Source: Tetrahymena thermophila SB210 (lineage: Eukaryota; Ciliophora; Oligohymenophorea; Hymenostomatida; Tetrahymenidae). Taken from it: a DNA stretch of 64,000 nt. Position numbers and translations under genes: made by a program. The stretch spans positions 992,001 to 1,056,000 of the forward strand of contig NW_002476212.1 in NCBI RefSeq assembly GCF_000189635.1, in the 5' to 3' direction. The notes below the pieces were generated by a model. It did no database searches. It was given only the letters and a program-made list of their open reading frames with translations, and was not told the DNA's origin. Shown piece after piece: positions 11,301-23,286 of the stretch (positions are counted from its first letter, which is position 1; the number at the start of each line of letters is the position of its first letter).

Positions 11301-12317
11301 TCATATTTCACTACAACAACCCCAACACCATTAGTTTGTTAATAGTTAAGTACAGTCAATGTGATTTACGGCTCTTGGGCATTCGTTTACAGGTACTGGT
11401 TTCAAATTATTCCATGGTAACCCTAAACCCCAATTTTAAAGAATAGTTCCCCACCATTCTACTCTCTTAAGAGTGTGTCCAAAATTGGTGAAGTAAGTTG
11501 TAGTAGGGCAACAATCGTAACCACCATTAACTATGTTTATTACTTGTCCAATAGATCCTGAAGAATGCATAGCATCATGACAGCTTGCAACCTTTTAAGG
11601 TAGCCAGTGATTATTTGTGCACTAAGTTAAGGTACAGCCTTCGGGACCGTTTGGACATTTTGCACTACAGTTATCATGCTCACTCCATGCTGCTTATGGC
11701 ATACACCATCCTCCATACCCTTGTTAGTTCATCCAAAACCAGATAGCTGATCCCCAACAAATTTCAGGGTTATTTTCCATGAGAGTAGGATTATTTAATA
11801 GTCTATCATCACCAAAGTAGCTTTAACTAAAGGCTTTGTAATTGTAATCCCAAGAAAGTTAGATTGGTCCTCTTCCATAATACTAGAGATTTTAATTCTA
11901 TATGCACTATAATCCTCTACTATTGTAAGAGCAATGCACGCAATCAGGACATCCTGATTCACGACTACAAGGGAAACCATAAGAAAATTCTGTTTCTGAT
12001 CCAATAATAGTTAAAAACGCAGCAAACTCTTGCTTATCAGCTAAATCGTTACCAGTGTTGCAAAAAGTTGGATATTTTTAGCTTGCACTCGTGATATCTA
12101 CTAACCATTAGTTGATACTCTACTGAGAAACATAAGCAATATGCTCTAAAGATTTAGCTATATTTACTCCATTCAACCAAGAGGTAAAATTACGACTGCC
12201 TGATGAAGTCTAGAAAGGTCTTTTGTTAGTCTATCCTTAACCTTTGAAGTTATTACTTTCAGCAAAGCACAAGCTCAGCAACAATATTATTTAGAGTGTG
12301 AATTGGGTAGCTTTCAT
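11301..12317 (-). CDS. Secreted GH19 chitinase/lysozyme-like protein
   Basis: Single exon, 338 residues, from ATG (complement 12315-12317) to TGA (11301-11303), with many internal TAA/TAG Gln codons. Residues 1-19 form a signal peptide (ILLLSLCFA). The body is a glycoside hydrolase 19 domain: FAAFLTIIGSETEF (about 98-111) matches the helix bearing the proton-donor Glu, here Glu108; YYGRGPIQLSW (146-156) is the family's best-conserved block; and WGSAIWFWM (188-196) matches the second GH19 signature. The protein is rich in Cys and Trp, and its C-terminal ~130 residues (Cys-rich, ending CWGCC) are probably stabilised by disulfides. GH19 enzymes cut beta-1,4-linked GlcNAc in chitin, and relatives cut peptidoglycan; in a phagotrophic or secreting ciliate this suggests digestion of prey walls or defence. 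The exact substrate is unknown. Boundaries and family are secure. Confidence 0.9.
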
Positions 12318-15255
12318 GTTTTATTTTTTTGGAGTTATTATTTATTATATGATAATATTTAATTATAAAATTTATAATAAAATATTTAAAGGTGGAGTGA
12401 AACCCATTTTATCTTAAAAAATTAGCTGAATCAAAAAATAATCTCTCAGATTCTGATTTTTTTCTAGTATTTTTCTTGAATGATTACCATCATAAAAATA
12501 TCTGTTTACATAATGAGCTCGAAAATAGAAATTAAAAATAGGTATTTTTAAACAATTAATAAAGTAATTCTGTTTAGAATTTATCAAATTTTTAATTTAT
12601 GTTCAAGTAATTGTAATGGATTATGGTAATTCCATGCAATCTAAAACTCTTACATTATATTTTTATTTTGCACGTAATCTTATCAATGATAAATTTTATT
12701 AAAAATGATGATATTTTTAGTTATTTTTTAAATATTAAAAATTCTACTATATTTTTTGTATAAGCAAGTGCATTTAAAAAAATAGTGATATATACCTTTT
12801 AATGGGTATGTTAAGTAGTGGGTTAAAAAAATATGTATTATTTTTAAAATTAAAAAAAATGGAAAATGTATTTATTACATATTTCAAAAGAAGGAAGTAA
12901 ACTTTTATAATTATACTTCCAACAATATAAAATTCTAATTAAAAGTTAAGCAATAATGAATCAATTATTTGAAAAATCTTTTAAATATTGATAAACTAAA
13001 ATTTCGATAACATAAAAATGTAACCTTAAGACAAAAATTTATAAAGTTCACAATGTTGTTATTTTTTACATAAAAGTATTTAAAAGTTTATATTATTTCA
13101 AATTTAATAAATCTAGTTTTTTACATTATTTAATCATATTCTTAATTTTTTTATGAGAAGATTTCTATAAAGAATTTACTTCTTTCTTTTTGTCAAAGCA
13201 TACTTTAAAAAAAAATATATTACAAATTAATTTTAAACATTCTTCACTCAAATTCAATCAACCGATCAATCAATAGCTTTTTTGAAATAAAATTTTATTT
13301 ATTGTAATACTTTTATTATAAATTATAATCTTTAAACAAGCTAAAATTAGAGTTTTTATATTAATACTAAGTATCGTAAATATAATTTTGCTTTCAAAAA
13401 TATTGAGTTGAAGTTTTATAGTTATTTATATGGATAAGCTTTATATGTCTTGAAATTTTTGAAGATTACAAACTTTAGATAGCTTTAAGTATTAAGATAA
13501 AATATCATTTCCTTCATTTATTTCATACTATAGGTTCTTATATATTATTAACAAAACCCTCCTCCTTAATTCAAATTTAAAATATACATGATTAAAGTAA
13601 AAATTTTCAAAAAATGAGTGTTAATACGTGAGTTAATAATAAAGGATAGTTTACTATATTTTAATTAATTTCTTAGAAATTATTATTTTTCATCTTTCAA
13701 ATAATTAAAATAATAGATTTAATTTATATGATGATTTATTTATCTTGGGTTTTATTTTAAGCTTTAAAAATTGTATTAATTTAAATATTTCTTGAATTTA
13801 TTTTTTAAAATGTTCCTTTTAGCTAGAATATTTATTTGAACTATATTTAACGATATTACTAAAATAAATTTTAGGTAGAAAGGCTGATTTGTTGCTTAAG
13901 TAGTATATGCAATTTCATATGAAAAATTTTATTCTTTATTATTTATTGCTTTCAATCATATTTTAATAAAATAAATGTAAATGATTTATTTATTTTAAAA
14001 AATATGTATTTTATAAATATTTTAAGTGATTAATTATTTTTTTTAAATTTTTTAATCTAATATCAATCAGTTTATTTTTGTTTAAATGCTGTATAAAATT
14101 AGTAAATAATAATTATTCAATAAAATAAATAAAAATTAGAGTAGAAAAACCATTAAAATAAACCTGCACTTTTTTTAATACTGACAATTCTATGAAATAT
14201 ATTTTTTATTAAGTGTAAGAAATAAATATTAATATGAAGAAAATTTTTTAATTATCTTTGAAGTGTGAATTAATTAAATTGAATGACTTTAAATAAGCTT
14301 TTTAAGATAAATAAATAATATCTTGTCAAATTATAAAATTTATTTTTTGGAATTTTTAATAGCTATTTATGATAGAAGATATCCATCTAATTATTCTGTA
14401 AAATCTTCTTTTTACACATTTAGTTTATTCTTCAATTTAAATTAATAGAAGAAAAGAACATTTATTTACTGAAGCATATTTCGCAAACTAGAACATTAAA
14501 TTTTTACAATGAAAGTAGAACTTGATAAATATAACTATTTTAAATTAAATCTTTAAAGATAAAATCTTTTTTTTAAAAATCTTTATTGTTTGAGATAGAA
14601 TATTCATCATTACAGAAGATTTATGAGCAATTTTCTCTTTGGTTAATTAATTGCTGATGATATATATAGTTGCTAACGATTAAAATTTTAATAAAAAAAG
14701 TAGAGTTGACGTATTATTTATTCCTAAAGATAAACATAGTGAATTAAAAAAAGTTTGATTAATTTGCATAGCAAAGGTAAAGTTAATATCTTTTCTTAAA
14801 AAAAAGTAAATGAAAAACAATCTGTAAAATCTTTTAAAAATGCATAAGCGATATATATTCAAATCAATACTTTCAACTATATGATATAAATAGAAATAGC
14901 AGCAAAGAATATTGAGGATTTTTTATATGGTTAAAAGAAAATTTACAATTTTTACTGGATTACTTAACTCTATAATCTAATTTATATATCAAATTACACA
15001 ATTTATGATAAATAATGTTTTCTAGAAATTTTCTATATTTTGGCACTTAATGTTATAATATGTAATCGAATTGAACCAATGATTTATAGATAATATTTCT
15101 TGAAATCTATGATCTATTCTAATAAATTAGCTATTTTATTTAGATACTATAAAGGCTTAACAATCAATATTGAAAAAATTGATATTAAAATAATTAAATA
15201 AATTTATAATATTAAGGAAAACGTAAATAATTTATCCTACAAATAGATATTAATA
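12318..15255. other. AT-rich intergenic region
   Basis: About 2.9 kb of AT-rich sequence. A 47-codon ATG frame at 14369-14512 and a TGA-free run from about 14840 that joins the malic enzyme frame look somewhat codon-like, but neither has a recognisable motif, so I do not call them as genes. Confidence 0.55.
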
Positions 15256-18019
15256 ATGGGAGCTAAACACTCAATTAAAAGACAATCAGAATAAAAAGCA
15301 CCTTAGTGCAACATCCGTTTGAGATAAGCCTTGAAGAAGTATCATGGTTTACTCTCCATTAAGCTTAAGGTACCCATTTATGATTCATTCTCTCTATCAT
15401 TAATCTACTCTCCTGGTGTTGGTGAAAGCTGTTTAGAGATTAATAAGAATTATGATGAAATCTACAAATACACTAATATAGGTAAGATATTAAATCAAAT
15501 AAATATACAAAAGAATTTTAAAACATATGTCCTTGTTTTTAATATAGGTAATTCCTTGGCAATAGTTACTGACTGCTCTGATTATCATGGATTCAACACT
15601 CCTGGATGGAACTTAGATGCTGCTATCCCATAATTAGAAGCCAACTCTTTGTTCTACAAGATTCACACCAACATAGATTCATATCCTTTTGTTATCAACA
15701 TCAATAAGTGTCCTACTCTCAATGAATTCATTGAAGCCTTCCTCTACCTTAATGATGCCTACGCAGCTGTTGAACTCTTCAATGTTTCTGAAGAAAGAAG
15801 CAAGCAAGTTTTCAGCATTCTCAAAGACGTAAGAATATTTAAGAATTATCTTAGTTACTTACTACTGATTTAAAAATGTTTTAAACAAAACAATTTAGCA
15901 TCTCAATTTTTTTGTTTTATTAAATAGTAAAAGTTACGTTAAGCTATTTTAGGTTCACACTAAAGATTAAGAATTTAAAAACTCTTAGAAGATAGAAAGT
16001 TAGACTAGTAATTCCCAGATGGTTACATAACTTCTATAATCTTGAGAGCAAGTTTAGATTGCTTATACAGAGGTTTAATCCCTGATGAATTGATTGATTT
16101 AATCTTCAAGAATATAGATTTAAATCCTGAACTACTTTCTAACAAATCTCAATCTTCCATTAGTCTCTAAAGAGTTATTGTAGAATATTTCTTCGCTAAG
16201 CAATTAGCAAACACTTCATTCACAAAAGAATAAGTAGAAGCAAGATTCAAAAATTACATGTAAATATTTTTTTTCTAAAAATATAAAAATAACATCTTAA
16301 ATCCTACCTAATAAATGGTAAAATAATGAATTTGAAATGAATTCAATTATTTTTTAAATAAGGTTTGAAGGAAATAGAGCTTGGTTGCAAAGATGGCCAA
16401 ATGACCACAGTTTAGTTGGCTAAACTTTGGGCTAGAACTCTCTTGCTCTTCATGCTAGATTCTAAGGAATGATTAAGACTACTTCCAAGATTAAAATGAA
16501 AAATTTAAATGATGTCTATGAAATTATCGACAGTGCCTCATACGAAGCAATCGAAGATGAAATACTTGAAAATCCTTCTCTTGTTAGAGAGCTAACTTTC
16601 AAGAGCAACTGGTCAGCAATCATTACTAATGGTACTGCAGTCTTGGGTTTTGGTGACATTGGAGCTGGTGCTGGTTTACCTGTCATGGAAGGAAAAAGCT
16701 GTATCTTTAAGCAACTTGGTGGTATTGATGTTGTTCCTATTTGCATTCAAGAAAAGGACCCAAAGGTAAATAAAATAAATAATTAAAATTCAGTCAGATA
16801 AAATAAAAAATTAATTCAGATTGAAATATCTATCTTTCTATCTTTTTTGTATTTTAAATTAAGTGCAAAAACTTACAATAAAAATCAGAACAGATAATTA
16901 AAAAATAAATAAATTATTCTAAAAATAGATGAAAAAAAATTTATTAATATAAAAAATCTATTGTGGATATATTTTCGATTTGTTTGTAAATCGACTAAAG
17001 AAAAAGATTAGGATTTATTTAATATATTTTTTAATTAATAATAATAGAAATTAATTGACGTAATTGAAAGATTATCTCCTGTTTTCAGTGCAATTAACTT
17101 AGAAGATATTAAAGCTCCTGAATGCTTTGAAGTTGAAAATGAGTTAAATAAAAGATTAGACATTCCTGTCTTCCACGATGATCAACATGGTACAGCTATT
17201 GTTACAGTCGCAGCTATCTTAAATACTTTCAGATTGACAGGTAAGAAGGCTGAAAATGTTAAGCTTGTAGTTAATGGTGGTGGTGCTGCTGGTCTTTCTA
17301 TAAGTAAAAATTCAAAAAGATTATCTCTTTAATATTAATAAATTATTTTATATTTATTATTAATAGCAACACTTTTACTCAAAATTGGTATTAAAAATAT
17401 TATTATCTGCGATACAAAGGGTGCTATTTACAAAAACAGACCAGTTAATATGAACAAATAAAAGGATGAACTTGCTGAATTGACTAATCCTAACGATATT
17501 AAAGGTTCTCTCGAAGAGTGTGTTAAGGGAGCTGATATATTTATTGGTGTCTCTGCTGGAGGAGCTCTTAAAGCTGAGTGGGTTAAGACTATGAATGAAA
17601 AGCCTCTTATCCTTGCTATGGCTAATCCTATCCCAGAAATTATGCCTGATGAAGCCAAAAAAGCTGGTGCTTATATCGTCGGTACTGGTAGATCTGACTT
17701 TAAAAATCAAGTAAACAATTCTCTAGCCTTCCCTGGTATTTTCAGAGGTGCCCTTGATGTAAGAGCTAAAGATATTAATTTGGAAATGAAAATGGCTGCT
17801 GCAAATGCTATCGCTTATTTGATTCCTGACTTTGAATTAACCCCTGATTACATCATTCCTAGTTCATTAGACACTAAAGTGCCAGTTGCAGTTGCTAAAG
17901 CTGTTGCTGAGGCAGCAATTAAAACCGGAGCTGCTCGTATTAAAATTGATACAGCTCAAGTTGAAGAAAACATTAAGAACTTTATTTTAGAAAGAAATCT
18001 TAAAGGAATTAAATTATGA
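15256..18019 (+). CDS. Malic enzyme (oxaloacetate-decarboxylating malate dehydrogenase) with N-terminal-domain insertion
   Basis: Spliced model: 15256-15481, 15548-15828, 15928-16259, 16363-16765, 17048-17303, 17367-18019; 716 residues. The enzyme oxidatively decarboxylates malate to pyruvate with NAD(P). [13 protein letters not shown] (50-62) is the malic substrate motif; [23 protein letters not shown] (369-391) and [11 protein letters not shown]...[12 protein letters not shown] carry the metal and substrate residues; [11 protein letters not shown] is the nucleotide-binding loop. The sequence is closest in style to the bacterial short malic enzymes (about 400-450 residues). It is much longer because about 270-285 residues (roughly 95-360), with no domain I know, separate the YSPGV block from the NGTAVLG block. 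The start [10 protein letters not shown] fits an N-myristoylation site. No TGA blocks the frame upstream to about 14.84 kb, so a longer N-terminus is possible. Intron 3 uses an AAG acceptor. NAD versus NADP use cannot be told. Confidence 0.9.
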
Positions 18020-18886
18020 TTTAGTTAATTGTAATAACATACATATTATTATTTTTTAATTTATTGTTAAGCTTTTAAGTTCAAATTAGAATAAATAAAT
18101 AAACATTTTTAAATCAAAAATAAATTTATTAATAAAGAATTAACAAAAATAAGTGCGAAGTTATTCTTACATTCAATTTAATATTATTTATAGTTAATTT
18201 TTGCAATACTTTTGTTATTTTCTTCAAATTTTTTAGATAGAATAATTTACTTTTTATTTTTTATTATAATTTTTAATTAATAATGAATTATTTTTACTCA
18301 ATATTTATTATTAATTTTGTTCAAAAAAATATTTAATTTAATATAAAACTATTTCATATTATTTAATAAATTTCTATTTGAAATAAAATAGATCAGTCTA
18401 TAATTTATCTCATCAAAGTTAAAATATATCTAAATTATTTAAAATACATTTATAATAAAAACCATGAAGTAAAGTTAATGCTTTTTATTTTTTATAATTT
18501 GATTACAAAAAATAATGTAAAAAAAATATAATTAAATATAAATTTGAGAAATAAACAAATAAAATAAAATTTTAAAGGCACCAATTATAGTTTTGTACAT
18601 TTTTTAAGTAATGAGTATAAAAATTCAAATATTATTTGTAAAATAATTCTAGAATATTTCTACAAAATTTTTATATAAATATTTACTTTTATTTAATTAA
18701 TAATAGATTATTTAATCGCTCTCTGATCATAATTTAAGATATTGATTAGATAAGAATTATAATACCAATTTCTGATTTATTTTGTTTATAATTAAATACC
18801 TATTTAAAAAAAAAGTTTTCTGAATTGATAAAAAAAATTAATAAGAAAAATTCTAATTAATTAATCTAAACACAAATAAAAAATAA
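18020..18886. other. AT-rich intergenic region
   Basis: About 870 bp of AT-rich sequence between the malic enzyme stop and the first leucine-rich gene. I see nothing in it. Confidence 0.6.
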
Positions 18887-20284
18887 ATGTTTATCAAATT
18901 TTTAGGAAACTAAATCTATAAGGTTGTTGTAGAACCTTAGAAAAAAGAATTAATTTTAAATGATGTAAAAAATAAAATTTAGTAGTAATAATTAGCGCAA
19001 ATTTACATAGACTTTTCTACAGTTGCAACCGACTAATAAGATAAAGTTAGCATATTCCTTTAAGAGCTACTTCCTATTATTAAAAACATTTAAAGAATAG
19101 GTTTGATCTTAAAAAATATTCTAACAGCGTACAAATTAGCTGAATTCTGCTCTTAATTAAAAGATATTTAATTACTAGATATTATTAGCTATGATAAATA
19201 ATAAGAAGATTTTTCACTAATATTATTAAAGTGTTTTTGCTTAGATTAGATAAATGTATTAACTTTGAGATAATCTGCTTAAAGAAATTCTAATTTCCAT
19301 GAGGAGCTTATAAAAATATTATGTGATATGAAAAAACTAAATAGTCTTAATCTGGAATTTTAATATCATGATATTATGATAAATTAATAATTTAAAAATA
19401 CTAAACTTTCTAGTGTTACTAAGCTTCAAATTGAAGGAAGTTAACAATTATATTAACTCTATCTTCCACTATTTTCTAACTTGAAAAAGCTATCTTTTGA
19501 GCCAAGCTATAGGAATTTAGATTTTGCTCCTAAAACTCTTATTCATTTGACTAAATTAACAGATTTGTCTATCTAGTCAATAGATGGTTTAAGATTAAGG
19601 GACTTAATTGATCTTCAAAAACTTTAAGTCACTAGTTCCTTTAGCAATAAGATAGTTTTTTAAGATTTTTAATTTTTAAATAGACTTTAGATTTTAAAAA
19701 TTAATTGTTAGCTTAATCTTTCTTAAACTTAAAGTCTTAACTTTCTAAAGTTGATACCAAACAAATGCTAATTATACATCTAAACACTTTACTTGACAGC
19801 CATTTAATAATTAGGTTATCAAGAAAATATTACTCTAAACATATAAAATAGCCATCTATGTCCTACTAAAAGCGATTGGATCTTAAACAGCTATCCATAT
19901 TGGTAAGGCGTTTCTGCACTTAATAATTTAATCACCTTTAGTCTCTTTATGTGCCATGGAGAATAATTCACAGACGTCTAGATTTTAGACATGATAACTC
20001 AACTGGCAAAGTGCCCAAGATTGCTAGCACTAAATTATACTTTTTTTACTAAAAGAAATAGACAACCATGTAAACTAACTCAGGAATAAGAATTATAGCT
20101 AGGTTTAAATACTGATTTACTCTTTTTTGAAACTGATCTGATTACAAGCTAGTTTTTTAATGCTTATTTGGATAAAAAACAATTTATCTTTTACCAACTT
20201 TTTATTTTTGATAAATTCATAAAGCAATAATTAAATATAAATCCGTCCGCCTGCTTCTACGATTTATATGAATAAATGATTTGA
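18887..20284 (+). CDS. Leucine-rich protein, paralogue A
   Basis: Single exon, 465 residues, ATG 18887 to TGA 20282-20284, with dozens of TAA/TAG Gln codons. The protein is built of irregular leucine-rich stretches such as LTKLTDLSIQSIDGLRLRDL and LQILKINCQLNLSQTQ, which suggest a divergent LRR solenoid; no kinase, F-box or transmembrane segment is visible. The last third contains CHGEQF...D and LLFFETDLITSQFF, also seen in the gene at 23287-24660 (CHGEKFSD, IIFLETDLKFNKQF). The two proteins are similar in length and clearly paralogous. Large families of such leucine-rich proteins occur in ciliates. Function is unknown; a protein-binding role is only an inference from the solenoid. Confidence 0.8.
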
Positions 20285-20597
20285 TTGAATTAAATTAAAT
20301 TATTAAATATGTTTTTACACTGAATTTTTAATTTTTTGTTTTAAATTAAAATTTAATTGATTTAAAGCATGCTTATTTAGCTTTAAAAAAAATATTTTGA
20401 TAAAATAAATTAAATGAGCAAATTAATATTTAAGTTTAAATTATTAAAATATTTAATTTAAAATAACAAAAATAACATTTTTGTATTTTAGAGATACATT
20501 TATATGAATTATTAAATAAACTATTTGATTAAATAATATAAAAATATATTAAGTTAAAGAATAATTGTCATTTATCAAATTATTTCTTTATTTTATG
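20285..20597. other. AT-rich gap between convergent genes
   Basis: 313 bp of AT-rich sequence between the TGA of leucine-rich paralogue A (+) and the TGA of the minus-strand LRR gene. It presumably holds both 3' UTRs; nothing else is visible. Confidence 0.6.
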
Positions 20598-22630
20598 TCA
20601 CAATTCCACAATTTAAATCAAAGAATTAATTTTTTTAAGGCATTATGTAGCAAGCCTTTTTATGAAAGCAAAAAATAAAAAGATTAATTTTTATAAAATA
20701 AAATATATTTTACTGATGATTTATATCTAACATAACAAGCTTTCCACATTATGACAATTCATAAATAAAGCTAGATAGATCTTTAAATTCTGTTGAGTTG
20801 CCCCTTTTAAATAAATAATATGTTAAATATATTTAAAACTATAAATATTTTTTTAAAAAATAAAAAACAGATGTATTTTTCTACCTTAAATTTATTTCTA
20901 ATTAGTTTAGATTTTAAATTTTTTTTAATCCTTTTCCTAGAGCTGCAAATCCTTCAGCGTTTATAAAATTATCGCTTTTATTTTAAGATGAATTTAATAA
21001 ATTTGAAATAAATTAAAAAATTTAACCCTAAATAAAGCTCTAGATGCTAAAGACGAGGGCATTTATGTATTTGTTAAGCTAATTAAGATATCCACTGTTG
21101 TCCTATTTTATTAGCTCTTTAAATAAATTTTTGTTTTTATCTTAAAATAAAGCTAATGTTATATACTGTAATTAAAGACTCAAAAACTGAAGATTAGTCA
21201 TTTATTAGAAACAATCTATGTCAATAGGGTAGTTATCTTAAATGTTGCAAGCACTATAAAAAATAAATTGTATAAAAAAACAAAAATTTAATTAAAAAAA
21301 ACCTTAAATCTAATGTTAATTAGTTGAGTTCTTTGTTTTATGAAAGTTACTTAAGCATAGATTATAAACCTTTTGACTCAACCTCATTTTATCTAATTTC
21401 AAATAAATAAATATTTTATAAAACTATTAAAAATAAATGATAAAATTTTTAATAAATATCATACAGTTTTTTTAAAACTAAAAGTAAATATCAAAGATTT
21501 AACTAAAATAAAAATAAAATTTTCTGATTTTAAAAGTAAAAATATACCTCAGATAAATATAAATAATCTTTAGTTATTTGCACTGAGCAAGCCCTTAACA
21601 TAGATCTTACGCTCCTTATTAATTTATTTAATTAAAACTAAAAAAATAATTATTTTTAATATTTATCCTGCATAAAAATATAGTATATACCTCAGAAAAA
21701 GAGCTAAATATTCAATTTTTTCACATAAAGCTAGCTATTATCCTAATACACTTAATCCCTCATTCCCGATTTTAGTATTACTTTAATTAAAATATATATT
21801 ATTTTTGTATAAAAATAAATATTAGTCAAAATTTTTTAAGTATTACGTTAGGTACAAAGTTAAATTTGTTAGACTCTTAAGTTGAGATAGTTAATTATTC
21901 ATGTTTTATATCCCTTCACTTTCTATTTAATTCCCGCTATACCAATTTTAACAATATTAATTATTAAGCAAAATATGTTAAGCTGATAAAAAATTTAGAT
22001 TACCTAAGATTGATTTTTAAATTAGTGAGGTTTGAACATTTTACTAAACCTTATAGTAAATTATTTAATCCTTATTTTTGAATATTATTTCCTCTATAAA
22101 TTTGGATTACCATGAAAATAATAAATAATTGCTAATTTTTTGTTATATTACCTTAAAGATAAGTCTAAAATGCTTATATTTAAGTATTCTAAGCTTAATC
22201 CTAGATTTTTCAACCCATCATCTCCAATTTAAAGACCTCTTTTTTAATTTATTTTTTATTTTTAAACAATTCAATAAAAATCCATAACACATATGTATAT
22301 TTTATAACACATAAAGAATAAATAAGCTATTTAGTAATTTAATTATAAAATATTTACTCGAATGCTATTTTTAAGCCAGTTAAATTTTGACATTATGCTA
22401 ATTCCTTCCCTAAGATAGGCAGATGTTAAATTTTATCCTAAAAATTGCTTAAAGATTTAAATTCTAATTTAAATGTGATATTTTTTCAAAATAAAGTTAC
22501 CTAGCATCTAAAAAAATGCAATTTTCACTTAAAAGGTTTGAAGAAAGAAACTTTTAAGTAAATAGAAAAAAATTATTTTGAAAATCATTATAAAATAAGA
22601 AATTAAAAATTTTACATAATAATCTTGCAT
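20598..22630 (-). CDS. LRR protein encoded by one repeat per exon (ribonuclease-inhibitor-type repeats)
   Basis: Spliced model (minus): 22630-22616, 22550-22501, 22447-22358, 22238-22152, 22093-22004, 21936-21847, 21780-21691, 21637-21548, 21392-21303, 21253-21167, 21116-21027, 20974-20885, 20803-20714, 20655-20598; 368 residues. Eleven consecutive exons are 90 nt (two are 87) and each encodes one ~30-residue LRR, for example NTKIGNEGLSVLGQQLALC, DNFINAEGFAALGKGL and NKIGQQWISQLAQQI. The pattern is N-x-I-x-x-x-G-(x3)-L-(x3)-L-(x2)-C-(x2)-L-(x2)-L-x-L-x-L. All introns between repeat exons are phase 2, splitting a final codon that usually reads Arg, and are about 44-155 nt. The total fits a whole number of codons with no internal TGA. 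The first two exons (MQDYY / FLSSNLL...) are the least certain. The fold should be a curved LRR solenoid, a protein-binding scaffold; partner and location unknown. Confidence 0.8.
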
Positions 22631-23286
22631 ACCTATTTTATCTTTATTTATTTTTTATATTTACAATAATTTTTTCTTTATTATTTAATTTAAAAAATAA
22701 AATTTGTAAAAATCAAAAAATTTTAATTTTTATTTTAATTGACTTTCAATAAAATGCAATTAAAATTAATATTTTATTCAATAAATTTTTATATGTTAAT
22801 TCTATTACAAAATTTGTATATTAAAAGATAGATTTAACTAAACAGCAAAATTTTATAAAACCTTTCAAAACAAACTCTAAAAAGTATTTTAGAATTTATA
22901 TATATTAAATGATATTTTTATAAATATTGTTTGAAAATTAATAAAAACTTAATTTATTTATTATCTCTCCAATTAATAAAATTATTTATTACATTTTAAA
23001 TAATATTTATTTATTTTCTTTTTTTTCAAAAATTCTAAAAAAATAATAAAATAAATTATTAAATTTTGAAATCTAAAATGAATTATTTAATCAGATTTAA
23101 TTAATCCCATTTGCTTTGTTTTTTAATTCCTGATAAAATATAATTCAATGAAAATATAAGCGCAATTCCATTAAATTTTTGAAATTTATAATTTATTTTA
23201 TCAAATTTTTATGAATTTGAAAAATTATAAGGAAGAATAAATCAAATTGTTGAATAAGCATCAGGTATTCATTAACTTAAACAAAA
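22631..23286. other. AT-rich divergent intergenic region
   Basis: About 650 bp between the 5' end of the minus-strand LRR gene and the ATG of leucine-rich paralogue B, so both promoters should lie here. I see no defined element. Confidence 0.55.

Noticed and set aside
14680-14862. 60-codon minus-strand frame before the malic enzyme gene
   Set aside because: Hydrophobic, low-complexity, with no recognisable motif.
16516-17710. Minus-strand frames opposite the malic enzyme exons
   Set aside because: Antisense shadows of a conserved enzyme; they carry no motif of their own.
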